A stretch of 64,000 nucleotides of DNA from NCBI RefSeq assembly GCF_052324685.1, contig NW_027506890.1, positions 1,475,039-1,539,038 of the forward strand. Direction: 5' to 3'. Position 1 is the first letter of the stretch. Each line of letters begins with the position of its first letter. A program made the translations under genes and the position numbers. Below the pieces are notes generated by a model that had not been told where the DNA came from, ran no database searches, and saw only the letters and a program-made list of their open reading frames with translations. Source of the DNA: Brachyhypopomus gauderio. Lineage: Eukaryota; Chordata; Actinopteri; Gymnotiformes; Hypopomidae. Positions 21,961 through 33,513 of this stretch are shown piece after piece.

Positions 21961-23557
21961 TTCACTTCGTCGGCAGCGGGAATATGTAGTACCCTTGAGC
22001 AGATCTAAAAGACATGAACTCTCTTTTATTCCTCGTGCTCTTAAATTGTTTTTTAAGTGACTGAATTACTATTTTATGTTTTAAAGTTAATTTAATTAAT
22101 TTTGATTTTTATATTCTTTGTTGAATGTTTGACACATTTCAGGTCTCACTGCATTAAAATGTTTTTTTTTTTATGCTGGCATGTCCTGCCTTGTCAAATT
22201 GAATAAATGATACCTGATACCTGAGTGTTGAACATGAAAGTTTCCTTTGTATTCTTAAAGTGGTTTAGCACTTCAGCGCTAACAAACACGTAACCAGCTC
22301 AACAACTGACAAAGAACATGGACAAGGCGTAGACTGAAATACACAAGTAACATGAAACAGATGCAAGGAGACAAAGAGAGCAGCCCAAACAGAACAGCCC
22401 TAAGAGAGCGGCCCAAACAGAACAGCCCCAAGAGAGCAGCGCAAACAGAACAGCCCTAAGAGAGCGACCCAAACAGAACAGCACTAAGAGAGCAACCCAA
22501 ACAGAACAGCCCAAACAGAATAACTCTAAGGGAACAGCTGTAAGAGAAAAGCTTCCTGACACTGGAATCACTAATGGCTAACTGTCACCTTAAAAACTTA
22601 AAAATAAATAAAGGCAGAATATGGTTGTCTGGTTGATATAGATTTATATTTGACAATGGACAAATGTTTTGGACATTTTTCTGGTCAAGATTTTTTGCAG
22701 TAATTTTACTAAATGTATTTTTTGCCTCACAGTCACCAAGGTGAAAATTGGACACAGTTTATTCACAAAAATGTGTTGTGCATCACTTTCTCCCTTGACT
22801 TCCCGAATATTTTTTTTCATGAACCCAATAAGATATATTTATGCACATGTTTTCAATGGCCATGCTAACAGTAAAGCTATTGAAAAGTTCCTTTAATGTG
22901 AGTGACATTCTGTAACGCAACACATTTGGATTACTGCACACCTGCAACCATTTCCAAATACTACAGTTCTGGCTTGTTGTCTGGACATAAACCAGGCCTA
23001 ATAAACCCCCCCACCCCCACCCACACACAAAATACTGGTTCTGAAGACACTGGATAAACTTATACCTAAGAGGCATGGGTGGCATAGGTAAGGTGTAAAG
23101 GAAAGAAACATGACCAACATTACTAAGCTCAAGATTAAACTAAACTTGTGAATGTGTAACGAGCTGTTAAGACGCAGACACGCATGTGTAAGGGCAAACA
23201 AGTAATTATTTTATGTACATCCACAACAGATCCAGAGACACAGGTAAGAGTAACTGAAAATGATGCACACAACTTAGACACGGTATACCCAGCGAGGGTT
23301 TAGTACACGTAGGCTGAACCGTAGCAAAACTTCACAATTAAACAGACTTGTGTGTGATGGAATTTATAGGTTGGAATTTATAGGTTGCAAGAGTCAGATG
23401 GAACCAGTTAGAATTCCGGGGAGGATGATCTGTTCAGTCTATTGGCTGACTCGCTCTCCCCGCCTCTGTGTCGAGGATGCTGGGAAGTGTAGTGTAGTGT
23501 GGGCATCCTGACAGAATGGAAGACCTTAGAAAAGTTATTTGAATCAGTAGCTCCCCT

Positions 23558-23706
23558 CACGGACGTAATTTTGGGGGGGGGACATGTCCCCCCCACTTTT
23601 TCAAAAGCCGGCTTTGGTCCCCCCCAGTTTTTACGGTTAAAACCAAATATTTAAATAGCGACGAATCCATGTCCCCCCCACTTTTGAAATCAAAATTACG
23701 TCCATG
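23558..23706. mobile_element. hAT MITE with perfect 8-bp target duplication (unit 2 only)
   Basis: 149 bp between CACGGACGTAATTTTG and its complement CAAAATTACGTCCATG, flanked by GCTCCCCT on both sides (23,550-23,557 and 23,707-23,714). Unit 1 has the empty site near 7,690. Related sequence without the ends occurs at about 16,400-16,490. Confidence 0.88.
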
Positions 23707-24231
23707 GCTCCCCTTGTACCCTGACTCACATAATCCTTTAATAGCAGTGTGTGTGAGAGAGAGAGAACAGTGCTTTTCATTATCTTTTGCAACAGTATTA
23801 CAAAATTACTTTTAATAATTAGAAGCTGTTTCACTGTGATCTCATGGTGTTTCTCAGTCGCTCCCTGTAAAATAAATGGATTATCTACAATCTTTTTGGT
23901 AACCCTGTGATTAAAACTTGACTGTGATGAACAGTTAATGGGACTAATCTGATGAGCAGGCCCCTGTGACCCATCGTACTGCTCATGAAGTTATTTAAAC
24001 ACTGCAGGATCATCGCACCTGTGACGTTGGGTGCGGCGTGAAGGACGAGACACAGAATCCCTCTATAGCAGCGAACGTCACAATAGCGCACGGTAGGGAT
24101 GCAAATTATCGATTAATTCATTAATCGTTAGTTGACTGATCTTATCGATCGACTTTCGATTAATCGATAAGCGGCGTTTTTCACCTGAATTTCAGTGTTT
24201 CAATAGGGCTTTTAAAAATATCAGCTAAATA

Positions 24232-24464
24232 TACTGCTCAAAAAAATTAAGGGAACACTAAAATAACACATCCTAGATCTCAATTAATAAAAATCTTTGA
24301 AATCAGTTGAAAATCTCTCATTTCTACCTGTTGTCTGTTCCATTTGCACAAGAGCAGTTGAAATTGATTCACAATCAGTGTTGCTTCCTATCTGAACACG
24401 AAGTGTGGATGACTTGGAGTTACATTGTGTTGTTTAAGTGTTCCCTTTATTTTTTTGAGCAGTG
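24232..24464. mobile_element. Tc1-type MITE inside the hAT element
   Basis: 233 bp bounded by ACTGCTCAAAAAAATTAAGG and its near-complement, flanked by TA (24,230-24,231 and 24,465-24,466). It has no coding capacity. It is the innermost of three nested insertions. Confidence 0.9.
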
Positions 24465-24699
24465 TAGTTAAAACACTTTGTTCAAAAAGTATATATTATA
24501 TTATGATAATTATATTGTATTATATTATATATTGCTCAAGTAATTATGCATGAGGAAATTTTTATGGTATAACAAAATACATTCTTTCATTTTAAAAAAG
24601 GAATAAATTAAGGACTGGCTCAGTTCAATTTGAAACATTAGACATAAAAAAAAAATATTTAAAAAAAAGAAGAAATTAAATAGAGAGCCAAACAGAATA

Positions 24700-25170
24700 T
24701 TATTGAGCCAATGTTTGGACAATGTTTCTAGCTTTGTAGTGAACACATGCTGTAACGCGACCGGAGAGTGCCCAAGTTTCCACAACATCATTGAGCTTGT
24801 CAGTTAAACTGTCAGCGGTGTGTCTATCCGACATGTTCGTCGTAATCAGCACTGCAGATTTTAGCTGCCAGTTCTCGTCAGTGTTGTGGCACGTCACAGT
24901 AATGTAACTTTCTGTTGTTAGAGCCGTCCAACAATCTGTTGTAAGGGCTACAGTAGTAGCAGTAGATAGCTTTGTTTTTAGCTCACTCGTATTTTTTTTG
25001 TAGCGAGCTTCGAAAACGCTCGCCTTCCCAGTGTAGCTGTGATTTTAGGTTGACCAGGTGCACTGGTGATATGCAGGACAGCTGCATGCATGGTGTTCAA
25101 ATGATAATTGAGTGAGCTAGTGGAACTGTTGTACTTCAATACCGCATTACACACAGAACATTTGACTTCT
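24700..25170 (-). pseudogene. hAT transposase remnant with BED finger
   Basis: Reading down the minus strand: CSVCNAVLKYNSSTSSLNYH with a following LNTMH gives a BED zinc finger (Cx2C, Hx4H). After a frameshift at an A-run (about 25,000) come VALTTDCWTALTTESYITVT, WQLKSAVLITTNMSDRHTAD and ALSGRVTACVHY, which match the catalytic-domain start of hAT transposases (TDCWTS-type). The C-terminal dimerisation region is absent. Confidence 0.8.
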
Positions 25171-25852
25171 TAGCCTAAATTAACAATGTTGAAATTGTAG
25201 CGACTACTACTCCTCGCAGCGAGTTCCCTAACAGACAGGCACTTGGCCCTTTAAGTGACACTGGGAGAGCGGCGCCTGCGTGCACCAGGGGAGGGGAAGA
25301 GAACAGTGCTATTGTTTGAGTTGCGTGGAAAATAAAGTTTCCCTCCTTGGGATTTTCTGGATTACGCAGTTTCTGCCTCGTTTCCCGAACACGCTTCAAA
25401 ATGGTCCCACACCGCACGTCTTTTCGCCCGCTTCATTTTGTTTTCCACTCTGGTCTTTCGCGACACGTGTTCACCTCTCGTTCTTACGCTCTGTTCAAGT
25501 TAATACAGGAGCGCTCTCTAATGATTAATCGTGATTAATACATTTTGATCGAGTAACGTCTTAATCGACAATTAATCGAAAGTCGATTAATCATTTGCAT
25601 CCCTAGCGCACGGAGAACATTACACAGATACAGCACGTGTAGACTTTAGACAACGACGAGCACAGGACACTGCGCGAACGCACATTAAGTAGACAAACCA
25701 CATTAGCCCCACGTGATGACGAGACTAGGCACAGGTGAGACGGATAATCACTAGACGGAACCACCACCACGAGTATCCACAGACGCAGACGATGACACGC
25801 GGACTACGTGAACACACGCCCAAAGGGGAGGGGCCGGGGTCCTCAACGTGAC

Positions 25853-27504
25853 AGACGCCCCCTCCAAGGGCACTACCCGTCCCGGGGTGCCAACAGGACC
25901 GAGTGCCCCGAACCCACGACGATGGGCGGATCCGACGCGCTCAGTCCTGCGTCTGGGAGGTGACTGCCCTTGGCGAAGCGTCCCTCATGAATCACCTAGC
26001 ACACCCTCCCTGGGAAGACGGGGGAAAAGACGTTAGACACACTCAACGGAACAGATACGAACACACACACTGGTACATTAACACATAGAGGAACAAACGG
26101 GAATAGGGGATTCGGCACACATACGGGAAGACTGACGAACACTGGCACAGACAAACACATAACGGGCGCCAGGCTTTGCGCCAGGAGGAGCGCGAGTAGA
26201 GGAGAGAGATCCGGCGCTGCTGGTGCTGCGTTGGGCAGTCTCCCTCCTGCCTTCGCTGCGATCCCTCCACTGGGTGCAGCGCGGCTGGGGGACGTGCCAG
26301 GAGCAGCGCAGCGGGCGGACGCGCCTGGTGCGCCGGGGCTGGCGTACGCGCATGGTGCGCCGGGGCTGACGGACTGACCGAACGGGCCGTGTGGGTGGTC
26401 CCCTTCGGTCTCCATTTCCTCCTCTTCCTCTTCTCCCCGGCTCCACTCCATGGGCTGCCACCCCGGGAGCAGTCCATAGCACTGTCTCTGGAGCGAGCGG
26501 AAGAGGGCGTCCGCTTTCCTCTTACGGTCTCCGCAGACCTCTCTGAGGGAAGAGGGCTCTCTTCTTCCTCCGTAGTATAGGAGCCCTCCTCCTCCTCACC
26601 CTTCTCTGCGGTGCGAGAGGGGCACACGGGCGGAGGGAGGTAATCCTCGTCCTCCGATTCTTCCTCCGACTCCGCCTCCTCCCTACCGTAGTCCACGGTG
26701 GAGGCGGAGTCCTCCGGCGGAGGGTATTCCTCTCCCTCCCCTCCACCGTAGTCCACGGTGGAGGCAGAGTCCTCTGACGGAGGGTATTCCTCTTCCTCCT
26801 CCTCTCCACCGTAGTCCACGGTGGACGCCTCGCCCACCGACGGGGGGTAGTCCTCTCCCTCTCCCCCGTAGTCAACGGTGGAGGCGTCGTACAGCGACGG
26901 AGGGTAGGCTTCCTCTTCCTCCTCATCGGAGTTCTCCTCCCCGAACTCGCTCTCTGGGGTGGACTCGGTGGCTCCAAAGACGCACGAGCCCACCCTCAGC
27001 GGCGAGAGGGCACGGGGAGGAGACGGACCTTAACCGCCTCCTGTCGGAGCACCACCGCCCACTCGGGGCTGGACGCCTGTTTAGCCATCCGCAGCAGGTC
27101 GGCGCACTGCGGGTCCCGCTCCAGCTGCTCCGACGTCGGTGTGGCGTCGCACTGTGGCGGTGATTCCCTCTCCTCCTCAGGCGGCGTCCCTGCCTCGTAA
27201 AACTCTGGGACGCTTACCCGTAGGGGCGAGAGTCCCCGGGAAGGCGAGGGGTGCCTCTCTCTCCACACTCGGACCGCTGTCTGGCGGTATTCCTGTGCCA
27301 ACTCGGGAATAGCGGTCTCCCGGGCCGCACACAGCAGGTAGGAGCATTCCGGATCCTGCTGCAGTTGCGCCAGAGTCGGCGGACCTGTGCGGGGTGGGCG
27401 AGAAGTTGGAGAGCGGTGATGCCGCTTACTGGGCTTCTTGCCCTTCTTTTGCTTGCCCTTGTAGCCTGGCATGCTTTCTAGGTGTCTCAAACGGCTCGTC
27501 GTTC
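25853..27504 (-). pseudogene. Internal ORF of the small LTR element: acidic repeat protein, frameshifted
   Basis: Unrecognised protein. From ATG 27,472 (MPGYKGKQKKGKKPSKRHHR) a basic N-terminus leads to two copies of a module of the form DPxCxxLL..A......RQxAVxV (DPECSYLLCAARE and DPQCADLLRMAKQ). The frame stops at 26,996-26,998 and continues in another frame from about 26,993 to 26,043 with five repeats of YPPSxxxASTVDYGGEE-type acidic sequence, then a low-complexity basic/Ala-Pro stretch. The similar SPSRxLSPLRV sequence on both sides suggests a one-base frameshift in what was one ORF. No gag, protease or pol domain is apparent. Strong compositional bias means part of it may not be real protein. 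Confidence 0.5.
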
Positions 27505-27949
27505 TGTGACGTTGGGTGCGGCGTGAAGGACGAGACACAGAATCCCTCTATAGCAGCGAACGTCACTGTTTTATTACAACAAGGATTGCGCAATAGCGCA
27601 CGGAGAACATTACACAGATACAGCACGTGTAGACTTTAGACAACGACGAGCACAGGACACTGCGCGAACGCACATTAAGTAGACAAACCACATTAGCCCC
27701 ACGTGATGACGAGACTAGGCACATGTGAGACGGATAATCACTAGACGGAACCACCACCACGAGTATCCACAGACGCAGACGATGACACGCGGACTACGTG
27801 AACACACGCCCAAAGGGGAGGGGCCGGGGTCCTCAACGTGACAGCACCAGGAAAGCTACAGTTAATTTAATGGGTGTTATTTTCCCCACAAACACACTAA
27901 CAATACTTATTAGTACTAAAAATGTTAGTTTGTTATTTTAACCAAAACA

Positions 27950-28800
27950 ATAGGTATGATGACAAAATTTTCAAACAGCCCCAAGCTTAAAAAGAATCAC
28001 ATATCTAGACAGAGCTGACATAGACCTTTAAAATGATACCTGGATTTTGAAAATTGGTTGAGAATTGATAAAGTTATGATATTTATAATATCATGTATCA
28101 CATTAAAAAATAATACATTAATTACAATAGAAGTCGTGTGACTGAAATTCACATAATCTAATTCTAATTAATCATAATCTAATTCGAAGTGATGTTAACT
28201 ATATTACCATTTAACAACAAGTTATATCAGAAAACAATGAGATTAAACAACACAACACTGGTATCAGTACCGATTTCAAGAAAACACTGTGGGAACGAGT
28301 TAAACCGAGACGCCGCTTTTAGCCTAAAGTTGCTAGCTACCGTGACGTTCGATACACCAATGTCAATCATGACTACTTATTTTCCGCGGTCTAGTAAAAT
28401 ACTTTCGCCTGCACGGATTTCAATTAAATTTGGTCAGTATTGAGATAAAAGCTGTATTTTTAGGTCCACATATATTTCGATGGTGTCCGGAGCGTTGATG
28501 AAGAAAACAGACCGCTTGAAAACAACAAAGTATCTTATCGCTGGTCGCCCGACCTGAAATCGCCTCAGAGTTGACTATAAATAGTGCCTGATGATTGGCT
28601 GGGTTGTGCTTAACGAACTCACAGTATTATTCAGGAAAAAACACACATCTGCTAGGCGGTGAGGAGTGATGTTATATGACACCCTTACAAAAGTACAACG
28701 TAGTTTGGAACACATTACTGAGCCAGAATTTTTCGCATCGGACGTTGGTTGGAACACATTACTGAGCCAGAATTTTTCGCATCGAACGTTGGTTCGTCAA
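27950..28800. other. Unit-2-specific segment, unclassified
   Basis: About 850 bp absent from unit 1 between otherwise matching flanks (8,148). It contains a 45-bp tandem duplication at about 28,705-28,792 (GGAACACATTACTGAGCCAG repeated) and a TATAAATA at about 28,577. I recognise no transposon ends and no gene; it may be ancestral sequence lost from unit 1. Confidence 0.4.
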
Positions 28801-28971
28801 TAATTGCCCCAATAGCCAACGCTACGGGACCTGATTGAGCTGACGTGTCGTGGCGTTAGTTTAACCCTAGTGTCGAATAAAGTGCCAGTTCGTGATTTCT
28901 AATCAGTCTTTGTAGGAATATGTACAATTTACAAAAAAAGTCATTAAAATAACAGCACTAAACACTTTTTT

Positions 28972-28997
28972 GGGGGGGGGGGGGGGGGGGGGGGGGG
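28972..28997. repeat. 26-G homopolymer (unit 2)
   Basis: Uninterrupted G run; the paralogous run in unit 1 (8,309-8,330) is 22 G. A C-run follows at about 29,201-29,222 inside a MITE. The two runs could fold together or as G-quadruplex; lengths may be affected by sequencing error. Confidence 0.8.
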
Positions 28998-29079
28998 AGT
29001 TAAGACTCTTGTTTTGCCCAGACGAGGCTGACTGTAGCGCGCAGCCAAAGGGTTAAACCAGGGGCGGCGACATTTAACA

Positions 29080-29287
29080 GCAGTGTTCTCAAGTCTCACG
29101 CCGATTTCACACGGCGAAAAAAAAATTAGTTTATTTACCTCTGATCCATATCTATGTCGCCCTCCACTGGCGATCGATCGCGATATACAACGTATACAAC
29201 CCCCCCCCCCCCCCCCCCCCCCGCTCAACAACTTACGTTCGCCACCGATTCTCACACTCTGAAATGAATTCTAAACTTGAGAGCCCT
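29080..29287. mobile_element. hAT MITE (unit 2 only)
   Basis: 208 bp with ends GCAGTGTTCTCAAG and CTTGAGAGCCCT, flanked by ATTTAACA on both sides (29,072-29,079 and 29,288-29,295). Unit 1 has the single ATTTAACA site at about 8,405. Related sequence (CGATCGCCAGTGG, TATGGATCAGAG) occurs at 54,655-54,860. Confidence 0.88.
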
Positions 29288-30261
29288 ATTTAACAGATTA
29301 TTTTATTACTACGGAGTTAAAGGGTGAAGAAATAAATTTTTTGTCCGCAAATAATCGCGTACACTTATTGTTGGGTCACTTGTGTTAGTAGTGTTGTAAG
29401 AATGTAATGTTGAGTTACTGGTTTTAGTATTTCTGTGTTCATTTCCCTGTGAAGGACGCAGGTATTGTTTTCTGGGTTGTTCTTCACGAAATGCCCAAGC
29501 GGCTCTCACTCGCGGGTCTGGGTTGAATCGATGTGTAGGTAAGGAGCATGACCAGAGTTTCTCAACATTTTTTGGATTTTCTCTACATTACTTGTAATGG
29601 CTTTATTTCCATTAAGATTAACATGAACAAACCTAACACTATTTTTATGCTATATTGGACGTTAAAAGTTGCATTAAGGTGATTTTATGTTGTTGAGGGC
29701 GGGGGTTAAATCACAGCCCTGCAGAATCTATTTACTATGGAACGTCATTTCTTTGACTTGATTATCGATGTTAAACTTACCCTAGTTTACCTCGAAGACC
29801 CCACTAGACGCCACAGTGCTCGACTAAGGAATCTTCTCAGTTTTAGTTTTTAATTCGTTGTTCGACGTTGTTAACGTGGCCCTGGAGATTGGTGTTAATG
29901 TATCTTAGATCTTGGGCGTTACCGTCTGTGAAGAGAAACACACTCCATGGAAAGGACATTTTTCTTGATGAGCAGAAGCGATAGCTGCAGTTGAGTTTGT
30001 GTCAGAAGTAAACTGTCCGTCCAAAGTTCGTGTCTCATTGTACTCTGTCGTCAGTCGTTGATTTCTAGATGGTCCAAATATATGTGTATGAGTAGGAAGG
30101 GACCCATTACGCTCATTTGAGTGGTCATTCTTTTTTTTTTGGTCAACTAGAGAATATTTACATGCTTCAAGGTTCCTCCCTGCCCTCCATCGAGCTAGTT
30201 ACACTCTCTGGCATGTTATTTGGGTTTAGTAACGTTACAAATACTTTACAAGGTTGGTATA

Positions 30262-31705
30262 TATGAAGATAAATCTGTAGCAAAACATGAGAGCGTGAAG
30301 GACCTGATTTGAGAACTTGTAAATCAAAATCTGTATGTGTATTTTTAATTTGAGAACTTGTAAACTAAAAGTTGCACTTGTAGTTTTGATGTGAGAACTT
30401 ATAGAATAAAAATCTGAGCATGAATGTAAAAAAAAATCATATCTTCATATCTGCCCGCCTTGACTTTTGCAACACATTTCTCGGTGTACGTGTTGCAAAA
30501 AGAGATTTGTGCACTTGTATGGGGAAGTCGGGAATGGGACAAGAATCGTGATTCAGCTTATTTTTCGGTGCAAAAAGAGAAGAGTTGGAGGCAGAACAAT
30601 TGCGGATAATTCCTTCTATGATGGCACAAACTAGCTAGTGACAGGTATTTTTCTAATAATTATTATTTGTCTAAGCAAAGAAACATCATAATGACATTAG
30701 ATTCAAGTTTTCATCAAGTGCCTTTATTGTCTAATATAATTTGCCATGCTTGTGTAACCGTATAATTTGAATGTCACTATTATTCCAGGTCTCTTTTCCA
30801 AGGGGTGGGAAGAAAGATAGTCGGGTTACAAGTAAAGTAGAATTCTCTTTATTTCCAGCCGAACAGCTCAGGACAGGATAACTGGTAGTAGAAACCACAC
30901 ACGCTTCTTCTTCCTCTCTCTTGTGCGAGCACCAGCTCCAGCTCCCAAGGTGTCCCTTAATTACCGTCTTTTCCGGATTATAAGCCGCTACTTTTCCTTC
31001 CACGCTTTGAACCATGCGACTTATACTGAGGTGCGGCTTTTCTGTAGGTTTTTCACCCATCAGGGGGCTGAGCACAAAGTGATTCAGGTGGTAGGTCAAA
31101 GGTGTAAATCAAAGAAGAAAGTGCTCATTTTCATTTAGCACATGCATAACAAATATAACATATTGCATCACCTTACATTTTAACCATATATATTAACTAT
31201 TAATTTTAAACTATGAAATCAACTCTGAATAATAAACTAAATATATACAGTGTATATCCCCCTCACACTTGTATCATTAGAAAAATATTGCTGTTAAAAA
31301 ACCATATTGGTGTTTGTGCAATCATAGAAGGATTTTACGCAATTGTTCTGCCTCCAATTCTTTTTTTTTTTTTGCAGCAAAAAATAAGAGTCACGATTCT
31401 TGTCCCATTCCCCACTTCCCCGTACAAGTGGTCAAATCTGTTTTGCAACACGTACACCGAGAAACGTGTTGCAAAAGTCGAGGTGGGCAGATATGAAGTT
31501 GTGCTGAATTCCTGTACATTTCCTGCCAGTTATTTTTTAACATTCACGCTCAGATTTTTATTCTACAAGTTCTCACATCAAAACTACAAGTGCAACTTTT
31601 AGTTTACAGGTTCTCAAATTAAAAATACACATACAGATTTTGATTTACAAGTTCTCAAATCAGGTCCTTCACGCTCTCAAGTTTTGCTACAGATTTATCT
31701 CCATA
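30262..31705. mobile_element. Long-TIR element with solo LTR inside (unit 2 copy)
   Basis: Paralogous copy of the element at 9,374-10,912, therefore inserted before units 1 and 2 separated. Here both arms have three 41-bp subterminal repeats, against five and three in unit 1. The internal antisense solo LTR is at 30,753-31,267 with the same CTTG duplication. Confidence 0.88.
30753..31267 (-). mobile_element. Solo LTR related to the Gypsy element (unit 2)
   Basis: Shared with unit 1 (9,961-10,475), same orientation, same 4-bp CTTG flanks and same internal MITE-like insertion, so it predates the duplication that made units 1 and 2. Confidence 0.85.
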
Positions 31706-32049
31706 GGTATCGTGTTAAATGACACTGTCGCTGTAAGGGCCACTTTGTGGGTGCCATGGGTTCAAGACCTCTCTAGGTAAGTTTTAGAAAAATCCACAAA
31801 GAAAATTGTCAAACTTTTTTTTTCTTAACAAACTTTTAGTTATTACATTGTGGGTAGGTGACTCATGAAGTGATACTGAAGAGTTTGAGTATGAACGGTA
31901 AAGGAATTAAAAAATGAGTTTTAAAAAGGTGGGACTTTGGAACTACATTACATCTGATTCTTTTAACTGATTTTTAAAGGTAGTTGTGTGAAAAGCAGCA
32001 GTTCAGTAGTAATAAGGTTTCGAGATACACCAGATACTTGTATGCACAG

Positions 32050-32466
32050 TAGGGATGTGGAGATTCATCGATTCACATCGGTGAATCGGTACACATGTCT
32101 GCGATGCGACTGCATCGGTAGATTCAACATGCATCGAGTTTCATTTGCGGGTGAATTCACGATGCATCGCCTTCAGTGAGGCGGTCACGCAATCTGCAAA
32201 CAATGCCGTGAGGCTAAATACGTTAGTAGCACAACGAACCTGGCGACACGCATGAAAAGACGGCACGGTGTGGACATCTCTGCGGCCGCTACCCCCTCGT
32301 AACCCCCCCGCTCAACAACTTACGTTCGTGAGTGTGTCGCATCGCATCGCATTTGTATCGCATCGCATCGACAAGGGGTTTCAGAGTATTGCAGTTATAT
32401 CGCATCGTTGGCAGTGTATCGAGATGTGTATCGAATCTAGCTTAGTAGTGACGATATACATTCCTA
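32050..32466. mobile_element. hAT element (non-autonomous, unit 2 only)
   Basis: 417 bp beginning TAGGGATGTG and ending ATTCCTA, flanked by perfect ATGCACAG duplications (32,042-32,049 and 32,467-32,474). Units 1 and 3 show single empty sites (11,249 and 57,473). The interior is rich in GCATCG repeats; no transposase is seen. Confidence 0.9.
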
Positions 32467-33042
32467 ATGCACAGGTTTGTTATTATGGATGGTAATGCTT
32501 TAAGTTTTAATTAATTAATTAATCAATTTGTTCAAATACAAATCAGAATACTATATTTCAAATATGTATGTATTTTTTGTGTTTTAAATCAAATGCAAAT
32601 CTAATTGGATAATTAACTGAATTCTATTGAAATACAGGTATATTGTGCAGTGAGAACTGTAGCATCTCCATGGTATGTTCTATTATCCCATACTGTTATT
32701 TTCTGGTCTTTTTGGAGGTAAATTCCATCATACATTTTTAAAGCCATTCAAAAGCAGGAAGGAACTGGCACTTCCTGGCAGAGGGAGTGCACAAGATCTC
32801 CCACAGAATTAACCACATTCTGTTGTACTCACCAATACTACATGCTACATGCACTGACATGCATTGGACTAAATATGGACATGTTTTAATGTGCTGTGCA
32901 ATTGTCATGACATCTGGTTCCCAAATGTGTTGCTAGGATTTGCAATTCTATCTGGAAGTGTGAGACAGGCTCATGGGAAACTGTTTGCAGTTTACCAATT
33001 GCCGTCCTGGAGCTGTGTGTGGGTGGGCATTGATTCAGCAGT

Positions 33043-33046
33043 GTGT

Positions 33047-33104
<58 letters not shown>
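33043..33104. repeat. (GT)n microsatellite (unit 2)
   Basis: About 30 GT repeats; the paralogue of the shorter tract at 11,813 in unit 1. Confidence 0.9.
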
Positions 33105-33513
33105 ACATGTACGTCCACGTGTGTGTATGCTTGCATGTGCACTTTTAAACCCCTTGTAGTGGCACCACAAGGTTCTTATTCCCATGTCTTTCCATTTTAT
33201 GAAGGTCATATTATTGCTTATGAAATATAGTTTTTGTCATCACCGATGAATGTATTATTCATTCTGTATTTCTACAGTTCTCCTTCTTAATTGGATCACA
33301 TGCTTTACAGTAAGTGTCATTCACAGTTTTAGTAAGTCAATTTCATACTTGAATACACTGTAGTTTAGAAAGAACCACCAGGACTCAGCAGCTCTGTGGC
33401 AGCCAGTCCAGAACAGCACAGAGGCTAAAGCTCATTGTGCCACCTCCACTTCGCGTTTTTGAGTAAAATAGTCATCATTGTTAATGTTGACTAATTGTGC
33501 TTCTTGTTTTTAG

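Larger units (their letters stand above)
19860..22223 (+). mobile_element. 5'-truncated non-LTR retrotransposon (CR1/L2/Jockey group)
   Basis: Starts within the last part of an endonuclease domain (GTSDHQT), continues through a linker and reverse transcriptase, and ends with a short tandem repeat GATACCTGATACCTG after an AATAAA. The 5' end is approximate. It separates duplicated units 1 and 2. A 164-bp hAT-like MITE lies in its 3' part. Confidence 0.85.
24094..25605 (-). mobile_element. hAT element inserted in the left LTR
   Basis: Terminal inverted repeats TAGGGATGCAAAT and ATTTGCATCCCTA, flanked by a perfect 8-bp duplication GCGCACGG (24,086-24,093 and 25,606-25,613). The intact right LTR has a single GCGCACGG at this site, proving the insertion. 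It carries a decayed transposase on the minus strand. Confidence 0.93.
24020..27843 (-). mobile_element. Small LTR retrotransposon without pol, interrupted
   Basis: LTRs TGTGACGTTGGG...CAACGTGACA at 24,020-25,853 (split by a hAT insertion) and 27,505-27,843 (339 bp) flank about 1.65 kb. Target duplication GCACC is perfect (24,015-24,019 and 27,844-27,848). The reading frames run on the minus strand, so the 5' LTR is the right one; a purine-rich GGAGGGGGCG precedes the left LTR on that strand. No protease, RT, RNase H or integrase motif can be seen, so the element must be mobilised in trans. Confidence 0.88.

Noticed and set aside
26043..26993. 316-codon acidic ORF as an ordinary host gene
   Set aside because: It lies between two LTRs with a target duplication and overlaps a compositionally biased GA/CT-rich stretch; kept as part of the retroelement only.
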